Origin: Prorocentrum cordatum
Taxonomy: Eukaryota; Sar; Dinophyceae; Prorocentrales; Prorocentraceae
Direction of reading: 5' to 3'
Assembly (NCBI GenBank): GCA_963575745.1
Contig: CAUYUJ010022082.1
Span: 1-64,000 of the forward strand
Length of the DNA: 64,000 nucleotides
This document shows, one piece after another, positions 10,393 through 23,495 of this stretch. The position numbers were made by a program, and so were the translations under genes. The notes under the pieces were generated by a model. That model made no database searches. It worked only from the letters and a program-made list of their open reading frames with translations, and was not told the origin of the DNA. Every line of letters starts with the position of its first letter. Within the stretch, counting starts at the first letter, position 1.

Positions 10393-13300
10393 GCAGCACG
10401 GCGATGATGTAGCAACCGGACTCTGACTGCCACGGTTGGTTGGGTTCCTGCATCTGGCACATTTGGGCTGCCACGGTCTCGCGGTCAGGGACATGATCGT
10501 TGTTTCGGTAGACGTCTTTCATGATCTGTTAGAAAGGGGATGCGGCATTGACCGTTGCCCATCCGCTGATGTCGGTCGACTTCGGCAAAATATTAACGCG
10601 AGTCCTTTGCGACCATGGTCATGGCGCAATGCCGTAGAGATAGCTTTGCTGAGTCTTTGATACACCGAAGAACATGTGTGGATATCTCCATCCTTTTCAG
10701 GAGAGGGGGGCGGAATTGCTTCTTGTTCCCGTTGCAGAGCCAAGCCCACTTGTAGTCTGGGATACACCAACTGTTCTGCAAATCGGGGGCATGTGCGATC
10801 ACGCAGTCGTCGTGCTGCAAGCGTTCAACGTAGTCAGGATCCGTGGTGCGCGGGACATAACGCGCAATGCACCGAGGACCCAAGGGTGAGGGTCATCCGT
10901 TTTCGTGCGAATGCAGTAGCTACTCACGTGGCGTGCAGCAACCCTCAGATTTGCCAAAAAAATCCGCCCCTGATTCGCATTGCGATCGGTCACAACACTC
11001 GCGCGCGGCCATCCGCCTGTAACCGGGGGGGAGCTGCCGATGCCGCCGGAGGAGCAGCATCAGCAGATGCTGCCACCAGCGTAGCGAGAATCACCGTTGG
11101 CGTGGCTGGCGGCGCCGGCGGAGGCGCCGGCGGCACCTGGGCGTAGATGGGGGGATAGGCGGCGGCGGTGGCTGAGAAGGAGCGGTCGCGGGCGCACCCA
11201 CCCGCGGGGGCGGGTGCCTAGGCGGAGGCGGGGGGGCCAGCATTGACAGCAGTGCGTCCGCCAACGTCTGTGTTCCCGCACTGTGGGTCGTCCTCGTCAT
11301 GCTCCGCTTCTGCCGAAACCACGCCTGCAATTGGTTGATGTAGTCGCCGTTGCAGGGATATTCTTCGCCGAGCACGCCCTCCTCAGCACTGGCGCAGACA
11401 TCGGAATGACGCCTGAGCCTGTCAATGAACTGCTGGAGTACAAGCCGTGTTGCAGCATGGCGGATATGGCGCGGCACATCGCCCGTCGTCTTCAACTCGT
11501 CACGTTCAGGCGAAACCCGGGAGCTCCAGATGCGCGAGAAGTGATTGACCAGCGAGTTCAGCATGGGAAAATATTTCGGTGTAGGAGTTGTAGCATACCC
11601 CTTCTGAAATCGATGAGTGGGCTTTGCCGTCTCAATCCCTGCCGCGAGCCGCAGGTTCGGCCTGCGCGCGCGCACGGGCGCTCTCCTCTGGCATCGGTGC
11701 CCTAGGCCTACGAGCACGAATCAATGGCGTGCCAGAAGGAAGACTGGGCGCGGGCGTCGACACCGGCGGGGGGGGTGGGAACGGCGTCGGCCTCAGATTT
11801 CGCAGCACGCGTTGCATGATCCATCCACGACACCATTGTAGCATCACCCAGAGCCTGTATTTGCAAACCACTCAGGCCACATAGGCGCTGGCGCTGCGTG
11901 GACTGCTCGAGGCGCACGCGGAGGGCAGAGCGCATCTCCATGGCCTGCGTGTGTCCCTGATTGCACGAAATGGAAACGGCTGGCTGGTCAGAGACATGGG
12001 CACTGCGCTGAGATCCCGCACCGTAGCCCCATTCATGAAACGCAACGTCAACTGAACGAAGTCGCGGGGGTTCTGCGTGGCATGCCATGCGTTCTGATGG
12101 GGGCGATCTTGAGCCTCGATCCATGATCAACGGGTAACGCAGCCATGCCTCTGCCCGTGAACATATCGATGATATCCTGCGTGGTGTCATCGAAGTCCGT
12201 TCCAAGGCTCCAGCGCTTTGCTCTGCCAGGTCTCATGACTGTGGGGCAGCGGAAGTAATTCATCACGCCGATGCAACGAGATATGTCCACCTTGACATGT
12301 CGAGGCGAAGTCGTAACCGCACCGTCAGGCGCAGGGGGGCACTGCTCTTGGTAGTTCGAAGACACGACCGAACGAGCTCGATGATTCCAGAGCTTCATAC
12401 ATGTTCCTTCGCAGGTAATGTCGTTAGCACCCCACCCGGGAAAAGCACTCAGGCCTCGCTGATAACGTTTCTGCTTGACATATACCGGGAAGGAGTCCGC
12501 CCAGTAGCTCAAAATGGTCTCGTTCCTCTCTCGATACTCGTCGAGGTGGCCTGCCGCGCGATTGGCCCTGGCCTCGCGAATCTCGATGATGAGAATTTTC
12601 TGCTCGAGTTTGGCAGTGGCAGTCGAGTTTATAATTGATGTCGAGCTTGTAGCGTAGCTCCGCTGCGTGCCTCTGGCGCGCAGCTGCAGGAGTGTCGCAG
12701 GCGTCGCCGCCGGCTTCAGGCAACAATGGTAAGTTGCAGCCGATGGGGGCATCGTGCAGCAGCCAGAAATTATTGTAGTCACGCTCGTGCATGGCCCCAA
12801 AACGCGATGTCGTCTCGCATCCAGGCGCTGAAGTCTTCCACCGCGGCACCGCGCTGACACGCGAACTCGCGCGCCCAAGGGCAAACGAGAGGAACAAGAG
12901 CTGTTGTCTCCTCACTGCTGAAGCATTCAAGTCGTCGGTGCCTTTGCAAGGTGTTTTCGCCCCAGCGGGTGCCTTTCTTTTGCATGATGCAGCTGGAATC
13001 GCTGTAGAGATTGACCCATTTGAAGGCATGTCCGTCTGGTCCAAAAGCACGGATGTTAGAGGGTCCAAAATCTTCTCGCGCTGTGAGAGCACATCCATGC
13101 TGGCTGAACATCGGCTTCAAATAACGACCAGATCCGAAGGCACTCCATCGTGGCTGCGGTGCTGTAGCATCATATATAAAGACATAGTCACGCAATGCAC
13201 TGCCTGCATCTTGATTCTGAAGGACGTCACCTGGCCGAGGGCGGTTGGGCTCGCATGGGATCCAACCCGGGCCGAAGTTGGGTAGCACCTTGGACGGCGC

Positions 13301-14339
13301 GAGTGCACCATCTGCCTCGGGCGTTGCCGCGGGTACTGACAGCGACTGCTCGCCTCCGAACCCACCGCGAGTAGTCACCCAGGACGAGTTCTTCAGCTCG
13401 CACATGCTGGTGTCAGACAGAATGTGGAACACGCGGCAGGAAGTGCGCGGACCGGCAGGTGGCTGAGATGTTCATGTGACCGCCATTGTACGCTCGTGAT
13501 CGGAGACTCCGTGTTTATGCAACACCGGTGGCATGGGATTGAGGTCGTAGAAGGCCTCGCCACGCCACATCGTCTGAGTTGACGCTTGCCCGATGAAGAT
13601 TTGGCCGATCTTTTCCCATGGAGCTCGAAGGATATCCCACGCGCTGCCCCCCATCCGAGAGCATACGTCCATCGGAGGGCCTTTAATGCCCTCTGGACCG
13701 AGCCCGCGAATGTTGGAGACGAGGAAGTCTGGGTACGTCTGGAGAGTGTCGTGGATGGCAGAGTCCTTCAAGTATCGGCCTGCAAATGAGATCCGCACGA
13801 ACAAGAATGCGAGCCATGGCGCGGGCGCGGGCGAAGCAAGAGTCGGCGAAGGGCGTTTGCTAGACTCGAGCTCAGCAGTCTCGCCAACCGCATATTCGGC
13901 GGCGGCGATGAGGCCCCGCTTACTCGAGCGCAGCGAGCATTGCCCACAGCCGTCGAAACGACGCTCGGAATAGAGGAGGTAGCTCACGCGAGCATCCCCC
14001 TGCGAGCGAGGGCGCGCCACTTGGGGGAGGCATGCTGGGCCAACGCGGATGTCTCCATCGACGCTGACATAGCTGTTTCCACCGACCTGCATGGCCTGAA
14101 GCTCGCACTGAGGGCGAGACATAGTTGGGCAAGTTGGGCGAGTTGGGCGGGGCTTGATCCGGTCACCAGCCAAGCCAGGCGGCAAAAGGGGGCTAGGGCC
14201 CAAGCTCTCGTGAGTCGTCGAATTGCCATGGTGACAGATGGCTCTAACAACGCATGCGCGGACGCGGACGAGAGAGGGAGAACGAGGGCAAGCAGCAGCA
14301 GTGACAGACCTAGCGGTCTCAGCGGTCTCCGGTGTCTTC

Positions 14340-15490
14340 CCGGTATTTGGGACTCTGGCGGGGAAAATGAGCGATGGCACCAGTAATTCTTGCTGAAGAT
14401 GAGCCTTCTCGGGTTTACAGTGTTTCGTCTTCATATCTGCAAACGGTTCTCTTGTTCCTACATATCTGAATTATGTTAGTTCGATTCGTGTTGGCGCGTC
14501 TCCGTAATCAATCCCAGATTGATGCGATGAATACGATGAGGACGGCGAAATGCGGGCGCGCGCCTTTTCTGAACTATCGCAATGACTGCCTGGTTGTCCT
14601 CTGCCACGAAAAGGCGCACCACAAGGGGCGATGCAGGTGCGGGAGAGGAACGCGGGACATGTGGTACGATATCCTCGTGCGTGACATTGGTTGATGGAGT
14701 CGGAATTGGCGGTCTGGGTTGCGTCAAAATCCTGGATCTGGGAGATGAAGCACGCGTTGGCGGCGCGTTCCGTTGGGGCGTCTTGACGTCTCGCGTCGCT
14801 CCTTCTTGGCGGCCAGGGATGCGCTGCTGTCCCGCGCATGCGGGTAGCCAATAACCACGGCCTCGCAGAGAGAAAGCGATGGGGGACCTTCGGTGCGTAG
14901 GGCTGCGTCAAGGGCCACGATCTCGGACTCGGTTGATGAGCGTGAGACTACGGTCTGTTTCCTGCACGCAGCGTGCCAATGAAGCGTCAGTGAAAAGCAT
15001 GATGGGAATCCTGTCGGAGGCATCGCCAATCCATCCGCGGAGGCAATGTGTGCGCGTAGACTTCAGAGGGCAAAACAATCGGTGCAACCGCGCGTCACAC
15101 GCGTAGCTCCACTCGGTGATTCCCCACGCCAACGTGCAGACTGGGTGCGCGAGGTCAAACCTGCAGCATCGTGCGAGGTACAAGATTTTTATCAGCGCAC
15201 TCGCCGCATCCGGGCCAAGGACCCCTTCGTCCGCGTAGTCCCGTTCAGTGAACGACGTGTCCTCGATGCCAGGTGTGTCGGCGCGTGGAAGGTCATCGCG
15301 TGCAATGCGAGTGGCGTCGTTCGTGGGTTCTTTCATCTCAACCGACGCAGAAAAACTGGTCGATGATGTGCGTGGCACAGGCGAGGGCGACCTTCTCCGC
15401 CCCGAGCCGGGCGCGCCAGGTAGCTTGGAGACGCATTCCAAAGATCTGGTACTGCACCAGTCAGCATAGCCAAGCACGTCGCGTCGAATG
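14340..15490 (-). pseudogene. Copia RNase H and C-terminus remnant
   Basis: KILYLARCCRFDLAHPVCTL is the RT-RNase H connection box. MLFTDASLA carries the first catalytic Asp, SSTESEIVALDAA the Glu, and FVAEDNQAVIAI the second Asp, each in the expected Copia sequence but in three different frames. PHRIHRINLGLITE and IRYVGTREPFADMKTKH (compare V-T-xxQxADILTK) mark the polyprotein end near 14.37 kb. Confidence 0.9.
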
Positions 15491-16400
15491 CCACGAACGT
15501 CAGTTGTAGAAGTGCACGATTTCATGCCATGTTTCGGAAGCATGGGTCGGATCGTAGACATGAGTTTGCTGTCGGAAAAGTTTCGTGACACGGTCCAGGT
15601 GTCAAGACCGCTGCCCAAGTTGTGGTCACTCGGAGTAGGTGGGTGGATCTCGGTACCTGCGCCGATTCAAGTCTCGTCCGGGGTCGAGGTTGGCCTTGGG
15701 AACCGCCATCTCGGAGTCGTCGGTGCAAACGGAAAAGATCAGACTCAGCTCGTCGTGCTTGCAGACGCACTCCCATCTGGGGATGGGCCCGAATCCCACA
15801 GACTCCAAACATGCAAGACAGTGACGCCCCCAGAATACACCCGCCAATGGGTGGCCGTAGAGAACGAGACGTACTCGACAAACTGGGTCCCTGCATGTCG
15901 CCCAAGACGCAGGCCGACGCCACTTGGGCAAGGTAATCCATGCGTCAACGGGGTCGATCCGGCCGTCGCCGTAGAGCAAAGCCTGGGCGCACGCGCCGGG
16001 GACGTCGCTTTGCTCGCCTCCACTGTCGGGCAGGAGCGCAGTGGCATCACACAGCTTGGAGGCCTCGACGCGCGAAACTCTGGATGCGGCGTCGGCGAAG
16101 TCTGCGGCCGGGCCGTTCTCGTCTTTCACGATGTCGCCCAGAACCGCAACACGGCCCTCGAGCCACTGAAGTTCTGGAGGTAGCTCTGCGTGCTTGACGG
16201 AATATAGTTCAAGTGTGTTCGCAATGTGAACTGTCTTGCTGGTCTTGCGTGCGTTGGCCTCGACATCTGAACGCTCCATGACCGCCTCTACAATGCAAGT
16301 TTGTTTTTCTCCAGACGTTCGTACCCCTTGCGAAGAGCGCCTCGCGCGCGTGGGTCGGCTGCAACTTCTTTCTTGGCGAGGATGCGGGTCGCGTGGCACG
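15490..16400 (-). pseudogene. Copia reverse transcriptase remnant
   Basis: Successive RT blocks are clear: GRVAVLGDIVKDENG, then DAWITLPKWRRP, then LVLYGHPLAGVFWGRHC, then SVCTDDSEMA near 15735. The last is the YVDD active-site box with Tyr-Val changed to Cys-Thr while both Asp remain. A few positions usually conserved are changed (for example QADA/SDAxxAY reads QSDVPGACAQAL). The reading continues in another frame into RNase H. Confidence 0.9.
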
Positions 16401-17550
16401 GGCGTTGTCAGTGGGTCATATCGACCATGTTTCTGTGCTCCTGGCGGTGGCCTTGCGCGCGCGGCATCGCGGGCATGTGCGCCGACGGCATGAAACTACG
16501 GCGCGGCTTGTTCGCGCTGCCAAAATCGAAGCCGTCGTTGTCCATCAGCGCGATTGAGCGGGCAACTCTTGCGGGGGCGGCCTCCAGCTGCGGGCGGCAG
16601 TAGAGGGCGGCGGCGACGTCGCGTGGTCCGTCGGAAGGGCGGCGCGCAATGCGTCGTTGTCGGCTGCGCCGTTAACGTCTTTATCTTGGATCACGGCGTC
16701 GTCGCGGAGGTCGCGGGCGACGCGTCGTTCCACGGCGCCCCACGCGGGGCCGTCGCCACTGGTAGCGCGGAAGCGACGAGCCTGTTTGTCTGTCCGAGTC
16801 CAGACGCATAGAGAAGATCGATCGTGTCTCCCGTGCCAGGACGATGTCTTTAGCGAAATGCGTTTCGATATGTCGCATTTTCTTGGACATAGCAGTCCAA
16901 TATCGGGCGGCGCGCGGTCGGGCCGCGACGCGGCATGGGCGCGGGTCTGGCGACCCCGCGCATTCATGTTTCCTCCTGGAATGATCTCGGGCCGCTTGTA
17001 GAAGCGAGTGTTCCGGTCCGAGGCCCACTGAGACGGCGGCGATCGTTCTCGCTCACGCCGCCCCAAACATCGCGGGGGTACTTCTCGCCCTCGCACGCGG
17101 ATGCGGCCTCGAAATCGCGGGCGACGTCGATCTTGTCACCCGGGGCAAGAATGCCGATGACATCGTCAGTGGTGCGGAAAAGCTGAGTACGCGGCGTGCG
17201 AATGCGCCGTAGGATGGCCCCCCCGCGGAGTTCACAGTAGCCGGGCCCCGGAGCTGGAGCCGCTGGCTCGCTTGCCTCGGGAAGGTCTGGTTCGGGAAGC
17301 GGCGGCCCGGAGTCGGGAGCTTCGCGAAGGTCTTGCTTCGGAGGCTTCACTATGCTGGGGTCGCCCCATTCTGCTGGGCAAAGTAGCATTGGGTCTTCTG
17401 CGGCAGATTCTCCAAGCGGGCGAGACGTTTGAGATGCAATCAACTCATGCGTCGGAAGATTGCGAAGCCGGAGAATGCCCTTTAACAGGGAAGACGCATC
17501 TGCCATCTGGGACGACGATGCTCTGGACTCGGCGCACGCGGCAATGCTCA

Positions 17551-18620
17551 TCATGCGCACGCGGCCGCGTCGAGGACATGGTAGTCGCCGGACCAACGCC
17601 CGCCAGAATGAAGATGGCTTTCCATAAATAAACCTTCGAGTGCAGTCTGATCGAATGTCGCAGCGGCCTCGCCGATGTCGGCATTAAGGCATTTCCAAGA
17701 GATGCGCGCCAAATGGAACGACGTGTCCTCTAATGGATTCTCCGAGTTGAACTTCACGCAACGCGTAGTTTTTGCATCCTTCCGGCGCCGCTGCAGCTCC
17801 ATGACGAGGTCTGGTTGCGAAGTTGCAGCCGCGGCACCAAGAGCGCGGCCTCTTCCCACCATTCATGCCCCATGCCAGAGTTGTGGGGCACCGCGCGGGC
17901 GCCCTGGATGACTGACTTGACTGCGCGTTCAGCCATTCCGTTGGTCCGCGGCCGGCGCGGCGCGCCGGCGTCGCGCCGCCGTCCCAGGAGACGGCGCGCC
18001 CTCTGAAGCCCGCTAAGAGTTGCCGGCGCACATGCGCTTCGCCTCGCCGTCAGGGGCGAGAAGCTCCAGACATGATGCTTCGGTTGTCTCGGTGCCCGCG
18101 TGATTTGCCGGGCAAGCCGCGATGGCACCTGCGTGCTTGTCCTAGATAGCCGGCGCGCACTTATCACCGCAATTGTCGGCGGCGTCATCTGCGGCCAGGA
18201 CAACGCGGTCTCCGGTGAGAGCCTCGCCGAAACGCTCGAGCACAAATGCCTCGTGCTGAGCGTCTTCTTCAGCGAGCTGCGTTGGGGGGCTGGGCTCATG
18301 CCTGCGTCTGCGCGGCGCGTTCTGCGCTGGAGTGCCCGCGCGCGCTCCACAATCGAGGTGTTTTGGATAGTGGGTGACGTAGCGCATGGGGTCGATGCGT
18401 GGCCGCGGTCGGCCCGGCAGCGCCATGTCGCTCGTCGGCGGCGCAGACGCGGGCGCGCCCGCCGGCGCAAACTCATCGCCCGCGGGATCAATGGGATCAA
18501 CCTGGAAAGTGCCTCTGCACGCATGCGACGTACATTCGCGATGTGATGCAACGGCCCCACAACATGAAACTCGAACTCGTCGACGTGAGCAATGATCACG
18601 ATGTGTTTGTGGTTGATCAC
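17551..18620 (-). pseudogene. Copia integrase remnant
   Basis: The zinc-binding pre-integrase is seen as THYPKHLDC near 18350-18375 (H-H-C). The core follows with TGDRVVLAADD, and then TNGMAERAV near 17950, the catalytic Glu block of Copia integrases (P-x-TNGxAERxV), with GHEWWEEAA after it. The C-terminal domain appears in another frame as SGGRWSGDYHVLD (compare the HPGGxWSGDYLV box) near 17.58 kb. Frame changes separate the parts. Confidence 0.85.
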
Positions 18621-18966
18621 TGGCTGGCATTGGAAGCGGAGGGTTCTCTATGCTCGTGCGGCACCAACACAGGCGCGGGCACTGATCAGCATGTCCACCT
18701 TGCCGCAAGTGTCGCAGGCGTCCTGGCGCCTGCGACATGGCGAACATCTCGGGCCGTTGGAGGTCGTTGAAGTCGAGCTCTGGGGCGCGGTTGCGCGCGG
18801 CAGCCCTGTGCCATTGGCCCTGTGGGCCCTGCAATAAGTAACCCAGTTGTGGAACCCACGGTCGTCGAAAGCCCCCGTCTTGCACCAGTTTCCTCACCGA
18901 CAGCTCCGAAGGACAGCCATTCATCGCAAGGGCGGAGCTGAATAGCCCAATGTATGGGAGCTGCAA

Positions 18967-19125
18967 TCAGATGCGCTCATTGACGATCCTGTCGCCATTG
19001 GCCCCCTCCAGTATATTCTCGCGCCCTACGTGCACGTCGGTGGCTTCGCGTTGCGCAAGGTCGGCCTTGTCCTGGATGCGGTGGGCAGATCCACTGTCCA
19101 AGATCCACGTCCGTGACAACGCTGC
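18967..19125 (-). pseudogene. Copia aspartic protease remnant
   Basis: The minus frame reads WILDSGSAHRIQDKADLAQR and continues to NERI-stop at 18967. DSGS (codons at 19087-19098) is the catalytic D-S/T-G motif in its usual Copia context (W-x-x-DSGxSxHx). It is in a different frame from the integrase part that follows. No ATG-initiated frame covers it, so ORF callers that need a start codon will miss it. Confidence 0.85.
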
Positions 19126-20297
19126 TGTTGGCCGTGTCGGCGTAGGAGACTCGGCCGCGGGCGTTGCCGCCGACGCTGGGCCGTCGCCGGATGGTAATTA
19201 GGGCGGGCGCCGTAGTGAGTCTGATCGGGTTGATGAGGTCATCGTGGCATTTTTTGCGCCTCGAGCTGGCAGGCTCGGACCGCCTCGGAGCTGTCCTGCA
19301 GCCGCCAGTCCGGCGGCGGGTCGGGCACGTCAACGGGGTCGCCCTCGCAGGCGTCGGCGCGCCATTTTGGCCCGTTGCCGCGCGGGCACAGGGCAGGTGA
19401 TGACTTCGATGTTGTCGAGGTCAAAACATAGGCGACGTCGCAGTTGCGCGGTGCCGCGCGAGATGCAGCCGCCAAGGTCTTCTCGCGAATCACGCGCGTT
19501 CGGTTTCGTCGTTGGCCACGTCGCGACGCCGCGGGCGGGCGGTTCCCGCGGCGCGTCGAGGGATCACCCAGAGCCGAGGGAAGCAGATCTGCCGCCGCCT
19601 CTATGGATCCCGGTAGGTGAATGTCCTCGACTGCGTTCGCGGCAGCCGCCCAGCGAAGGGGGGCGGGGGCGCCGCGGGGGCCGCCTGCGGCCCCCCAGAC
19701 ATCGTGAGCCCCGTCGCCCCCCGCGCCCTGGAGACGGCGATCCGCGGCGCGACCGCGCGAACCCCGCGGGCTCCGCGAGCCCTGAGATCCCCGGCGTGGG
19801 GAGTAGCGACTGCCCCCCGCACGTCCGGAGGAGGGCGCCCGGTTGCGGCTGTCCTGACTGCAGGCGCGGCTGGGGCTCCACTGGGGGGTCTCGGTGCCAG
19901 ACATAATGCGGGCGCAGCGGCAGCTGTTGCCCAGCTAGCAGCGTCTGCCAGGGTCGGCAAAGGAGCTGCATTGGGCGACGTGGGGCCATCTACGCCGGTC
20001 GAGTCGCGGGCAGGCGCCATGCTTTGCGAAAGAGAAACAGAAGTTCTCGGCGCCTCCGTCTTTGGGCGGCCGTTGCGCGCCTCGCCACGTGGAGGGTCGC
20101 CTCTCGCGGGCGCCCCCGCCGGCCTGCGACGCGCGCCTGGAAGGCCGCGGCGTAGTTCGGTTGCTGGAACCAGCGCGTAGCAGTTTGCGCCGTTCACCGC
20201 CCTTGCAGCGACCTGCCTCGCAGGCATCGCGCGCGGCCAGGTCGCGTCGAGTCGTCTCGTTCTTGAGGTTGCGCCGGTTGCGTTCGAGCTGGTGAAT

Positions 20298-22761
20298 CTA
20301 AACAATGGCCAGAACACGTGCTCGAAACCAATCGTTGGCACGGTTGGGGTCGCCAATCTTCATCTTGTCGCAATCGTGCATGACGCGCGGCATCCACGGG
20401 TGTCTGCGGATCCGTGCTCGGCACAATGACCTAATTATTTTCGTGCCCGGTGGATTGCGGCATCCCAAGAGAAGATTGTCCCAGTCCACAACAATCCGAT
20501 GGAGGTCTTCGTCTCGCATGCAGACGAATCGGAGACGTTCGAAGTCTTGCATGGCATCGTCGCCTTCGGTGACCCTGTAGGATTGTAGAACCACCCAGTA
20601 GGTATATCTCCTCTCAACATGCTGCTGGTTCTGTGTTCTTGAGCCTTGAGGTTCCCCATGCGATGACGGAGTCCAGTAGTAGGACCAATCGAAAGTCCAG
20701 CGGCGAACCTGCAATCGACGCTCTCGAAGTCGCCACTGTCTAGAAGGCCCTCAAATGTAGCATCAAGATTTTCAGCAACGCAGAAAAGGGTGCATGCGTT
20801 AGCACGGCGCCCTGATGCGCTGCAGAAGCTCCACCTGGCCATTTGTTGCCACTCTTGCAACTGAGTAGCGCGCGGCAGTTGAGGGATGCGAACAGCATCT
20901 GGTTCCTTGATCGGGGTGGTGCCACCAAGAGAATACGGTGAAAAAACATGTGATGGCGTTGGTAGTGTCGGCGACGGTGCACGCACAGGGGACGCGTGGC
21001 GCGTCTGCGTTGACGCTGCTGCTGAGGCGCTCCTGGATACGGCGGCGGATTCTGGAGCTTGCGAGGGGAAGTGGATCTTGGCGTCGCTAACGTGAGCCGT
21101 CATGGTAGCTTCGGTGGTCGTGAGAGCGTTCTGCAACTGCTCGACACTCTGTCGGAGGCCACGTACCTCGTCGTTGGTGCCAGAAGCTCGCTGGGAATAC
21201 CGGTCCAGCCAGTGCTCGAAGTCCTGGAATCGTCGGTTGTGTGTTTGGAGCTCTAATTCCAAACGGGTGAGCAATGCCTCTGCCCGTGCCTTTCCAACAT
21301 TTCTTTCGCGGGAGATCTGGGTGACTCGTAACTGCACGTGGTCCGCCGCCTCCATTACCTCGGCCACCTCGGCGGCGAAGGGGGCGACATCGTAAACCGA
21401 AATCAGGGGTCCCCAGCTGGCCAATCTAGGTCCGTACAGAACGCAACTTAGCCAGTGCAGCCTGCAAGACAGGTAACTGCTGCTCGACCGTGGAGACTCG
21501 GTTTTCAAGCGCTGGCAGGCAGACGTTGAACAATAGCCACCTCGGCAGCACACAGCTTGGCGTGCAACTTGGACGTGGTTGTGGTATTCTCGGAATGGAG
21601 GTTGGCAGCGGTCACGTCAACGTGATCACGAAGCGCAGTGAGGTCATCACGGAGCTGTTGGTCTGCAGCCCCTTGTACCTCAGTGGCAGGAGCCTGCCGC
21701 AAAGTCAGGATCTCATCGTGTAAGGTCCTGACAGCGGCGGTGCCCGCATCCCTGACGTTCACGAGCTGCGCTTCCACGGCGAGGAGGTAGTCGCGGAGCG
21801 TTCGGATTGCAGTAGAGTCGGCACCTCGGTGTGATTCCACACGACCAACGAAATATTAGACCTCGCTGGGAATCGATCGATCCTCAGCGATCCGAACGTC
21901 GACCAGGGCAACAGCAGACTGGATATCTTGCCTCAAATTTGCTGTCTGGGTCACATGATAAGCGACCGCGGCAGCAAGACCCGACAACTGCTGGCTCGTG
22001 TAATGTTCAACCTGGTCTTTGAGCCCTGCCAACTCATTCACGGAGGGCGATGCATCTGGCGCTGTGTCGCGCCGCAAGGTATTATGTCGCGGGCGCCTCT
22101 GTGATGGGCTGCGGCTGGTGTCCCAATGGTGAGAATGGATGTGATACCGATCGGGGACTCTTCGCTGCGAGGTCGTTCCGGAACGACCCCCGGTGGCACG
22201 CGCGTGTTCAGACACGAGAACCGATGCGGGGCCCGAAGGACCTCTGATGTCCAAGCGGCGGTGTCGCGCGGAAGCGCTCGGAAGAGACGTCTCGTTCGCG
22301 CCACCGCGTGCTGCTACACCGGCGAAGAAAGTGGAGGAGGAAGGCGGCGGAAGGCGTAGGTGTTTCCACCGACGAGGGACTTGAACGAATGTTGGCTCCA
22401 GGTGACTGAAAAGTCGATTGGGAACTGGGTCCGAACCCTGGGGTGTATGATTGCGCCGTCGCGGGATTTTCACCCAGCGAAAAAGAATGGAAGTATCCAT
22501 GTCTGACGAGCGGGATTGTAACTGCTTTGCACGCCGAAGCTGAGTTTCAGGGCGGGCATCGGCCCTGCCTTCTCCTGGTAGGGGGGATTGCGGTATCACT
22601 CCCTGTCCCACTGCCATTTCCGTGTCGTCGCGAAACCCACGCACCGTCGAGGAACCACCGCGCATAGAGGCGCTGGTCCCCGCAGGGGTCTGCGCCATGC
22701 GCAAAGCTCGACGACGGCGCGAAGTTTCGCAACGGAGAGCGAAGTAGGAAAGGCAGATCAC
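20298..22761 (-). pseudogene. Copia gag remnant
   Basis: Frames at 21856-22761, 21505-21840, 20435-21553 and 20298-20714 join into one gag-like region. An Arg/Pro-rich N-terminal part is followed by a coiled-coil (for example AEALLTRLELELQTHNRRFQ, QSVEQLQNAL). Then comes a gag core around IPQLPRATQLQEWQQMARW and DEDLHRIVVDWDNLLLGC, matching the Copia gag pattern of a short helix bundle with a conserved Trp. A Gly/Arg-rich tail follows at 19.6-20.3 kb. At least three frame changes break it. Confidence 0.75.
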
Positions 22762-22763
22762 CT

Positions 22764-22903
22764 GTGAACGAAGGTTAACGGCCGATGAGTCGAACCTACC
22801 GAATAATCCGTGAATAGAGGATGAGGAGGGGGAAAGATGGGGTCTTCTATCCTCGCAAAAGGATACTGCAAGATATCCAGTGTGTCCAATACCTGAGCCG
22901 AGA
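22764..22903 (+). repeat. Dispersed repeat, copy 2
   Basis: Second copy of the sequence at 7361-7500, same orientation, 15.4 kb away, immediately beyond the 5' side of the minus-strand Copia coding region. It could be a relic of a long terminal repeat or simply a dispersed element. I could not define TG...CA ends. Confidence 0.65.
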
Positions 22904-23204
22904 AAGCGTTCTGGAACGCTCTGGAACGGATTTGTCCTCGTCCTACTCCCGTCCGGTACGTACCGATACCGCTACTCCCTGGACCCCTCCGGGGGCACGT
23001 TCTGATCCAATTTCGGGGCGAATCCAGCGGTGGCGACGAGGGCCTCCCAGGAGGGCCAAAAGGGTGCAAACGAAGGAAGGGTAGCGGTATGGATACCTTT
23101 TCCTCCTCCGAGTCGAAGTGCAAAGCCGCGGTGGTGGAAGCCATGCGAGGCACACCAGACGACGCCAGCCGCATACTTTGCCACCGCTCGGACGTCAATG
23201 CCCC

Positions 23205-23390
23205 GTAGGAGGAGGAGGAGGAGGAGGAGGAGGAGGAGGAGGAGGAGGAGGAGGAGGAGGAGGAGGAGGAGGAGGAGGAGGGGGAGGAGGGAGAGGAGGA
23301 GGAGGGAGGAGAGGAGGGGGGGAGGAGAGGAGGGAGGAGGAGGGGGAGGAGGAGGAGGAGGAGGAGGAGGAGGAAGAGGAGGAGGTGCAT
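23205..23390. repeat. GGA trinucleotide tract
   Basis: Interrupted (GGA)n on the plus strand. A second short (GAC)n tract lies at 23459-23496. Frames across them are homopolymeric. The stretch 22904-23204 holds nothing recognised. Confidence 0.9.
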
Positions 23391-23463
23391 GTTTGTTCGG
23401 TTTTGCGCGTGCCTCGAGCTGGTGTGGCACACTGCTGGGGCCGTCCCAGGGGAGGGCGCGACG

Positions 23464-23495
<32 letters not shown>

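Larger units (their letters stand above)
8300..13470 (-). pseudogene. Decayed minus-strand coding region, largely unidentified
   Basis: Successive minus-strand frames have non-repetitive, protein-like composition (many Trp, Cys, Tyr, His) but are repeatedly broken. Examples: 12779-13432 contains GPDGHAFKWVNLYSDSS; 12424-13098 contains MHERDYNNFWLLHDAP; 8723-9300 contains GQRWVNIWYNHHKNEP. The recurring Lys/Arg-Trp-Val-Asn pattern may point to internal duplication. I recognise no family except the Tpt1-like part listed separately. It lies directly downstream of the Copia RNase H on the same strand, so it may be an extra 3' region of that element or a host gene beside it. That link is inference. 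Confidence 0.45.
14330..22760 (-). mobile_element. Ty1/Copia LTR retrotransposon, frameshifted
   Basis: Reading right to left the order is coiled-coil gag, aspartic protease, integrase, reverse transcriptase, RNase H. Protease-integrase-RT-RNase H is the diagnostic Copia order. Each domain is recognisable but successive domains are in different frames, with many stops, so the copy cannot encode an intact polyprotein as it stands. Clear LTRs were not found. A 140-bp direct repeat pair (7361 and 22764) is the only flanking repeat I saw. Sequence style matches the chromist/dinoflagellate Copia lineage (VKDEN, WI-LPxxRRP, LYGHPLAGxFW boxes). Confidence 0.9.
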
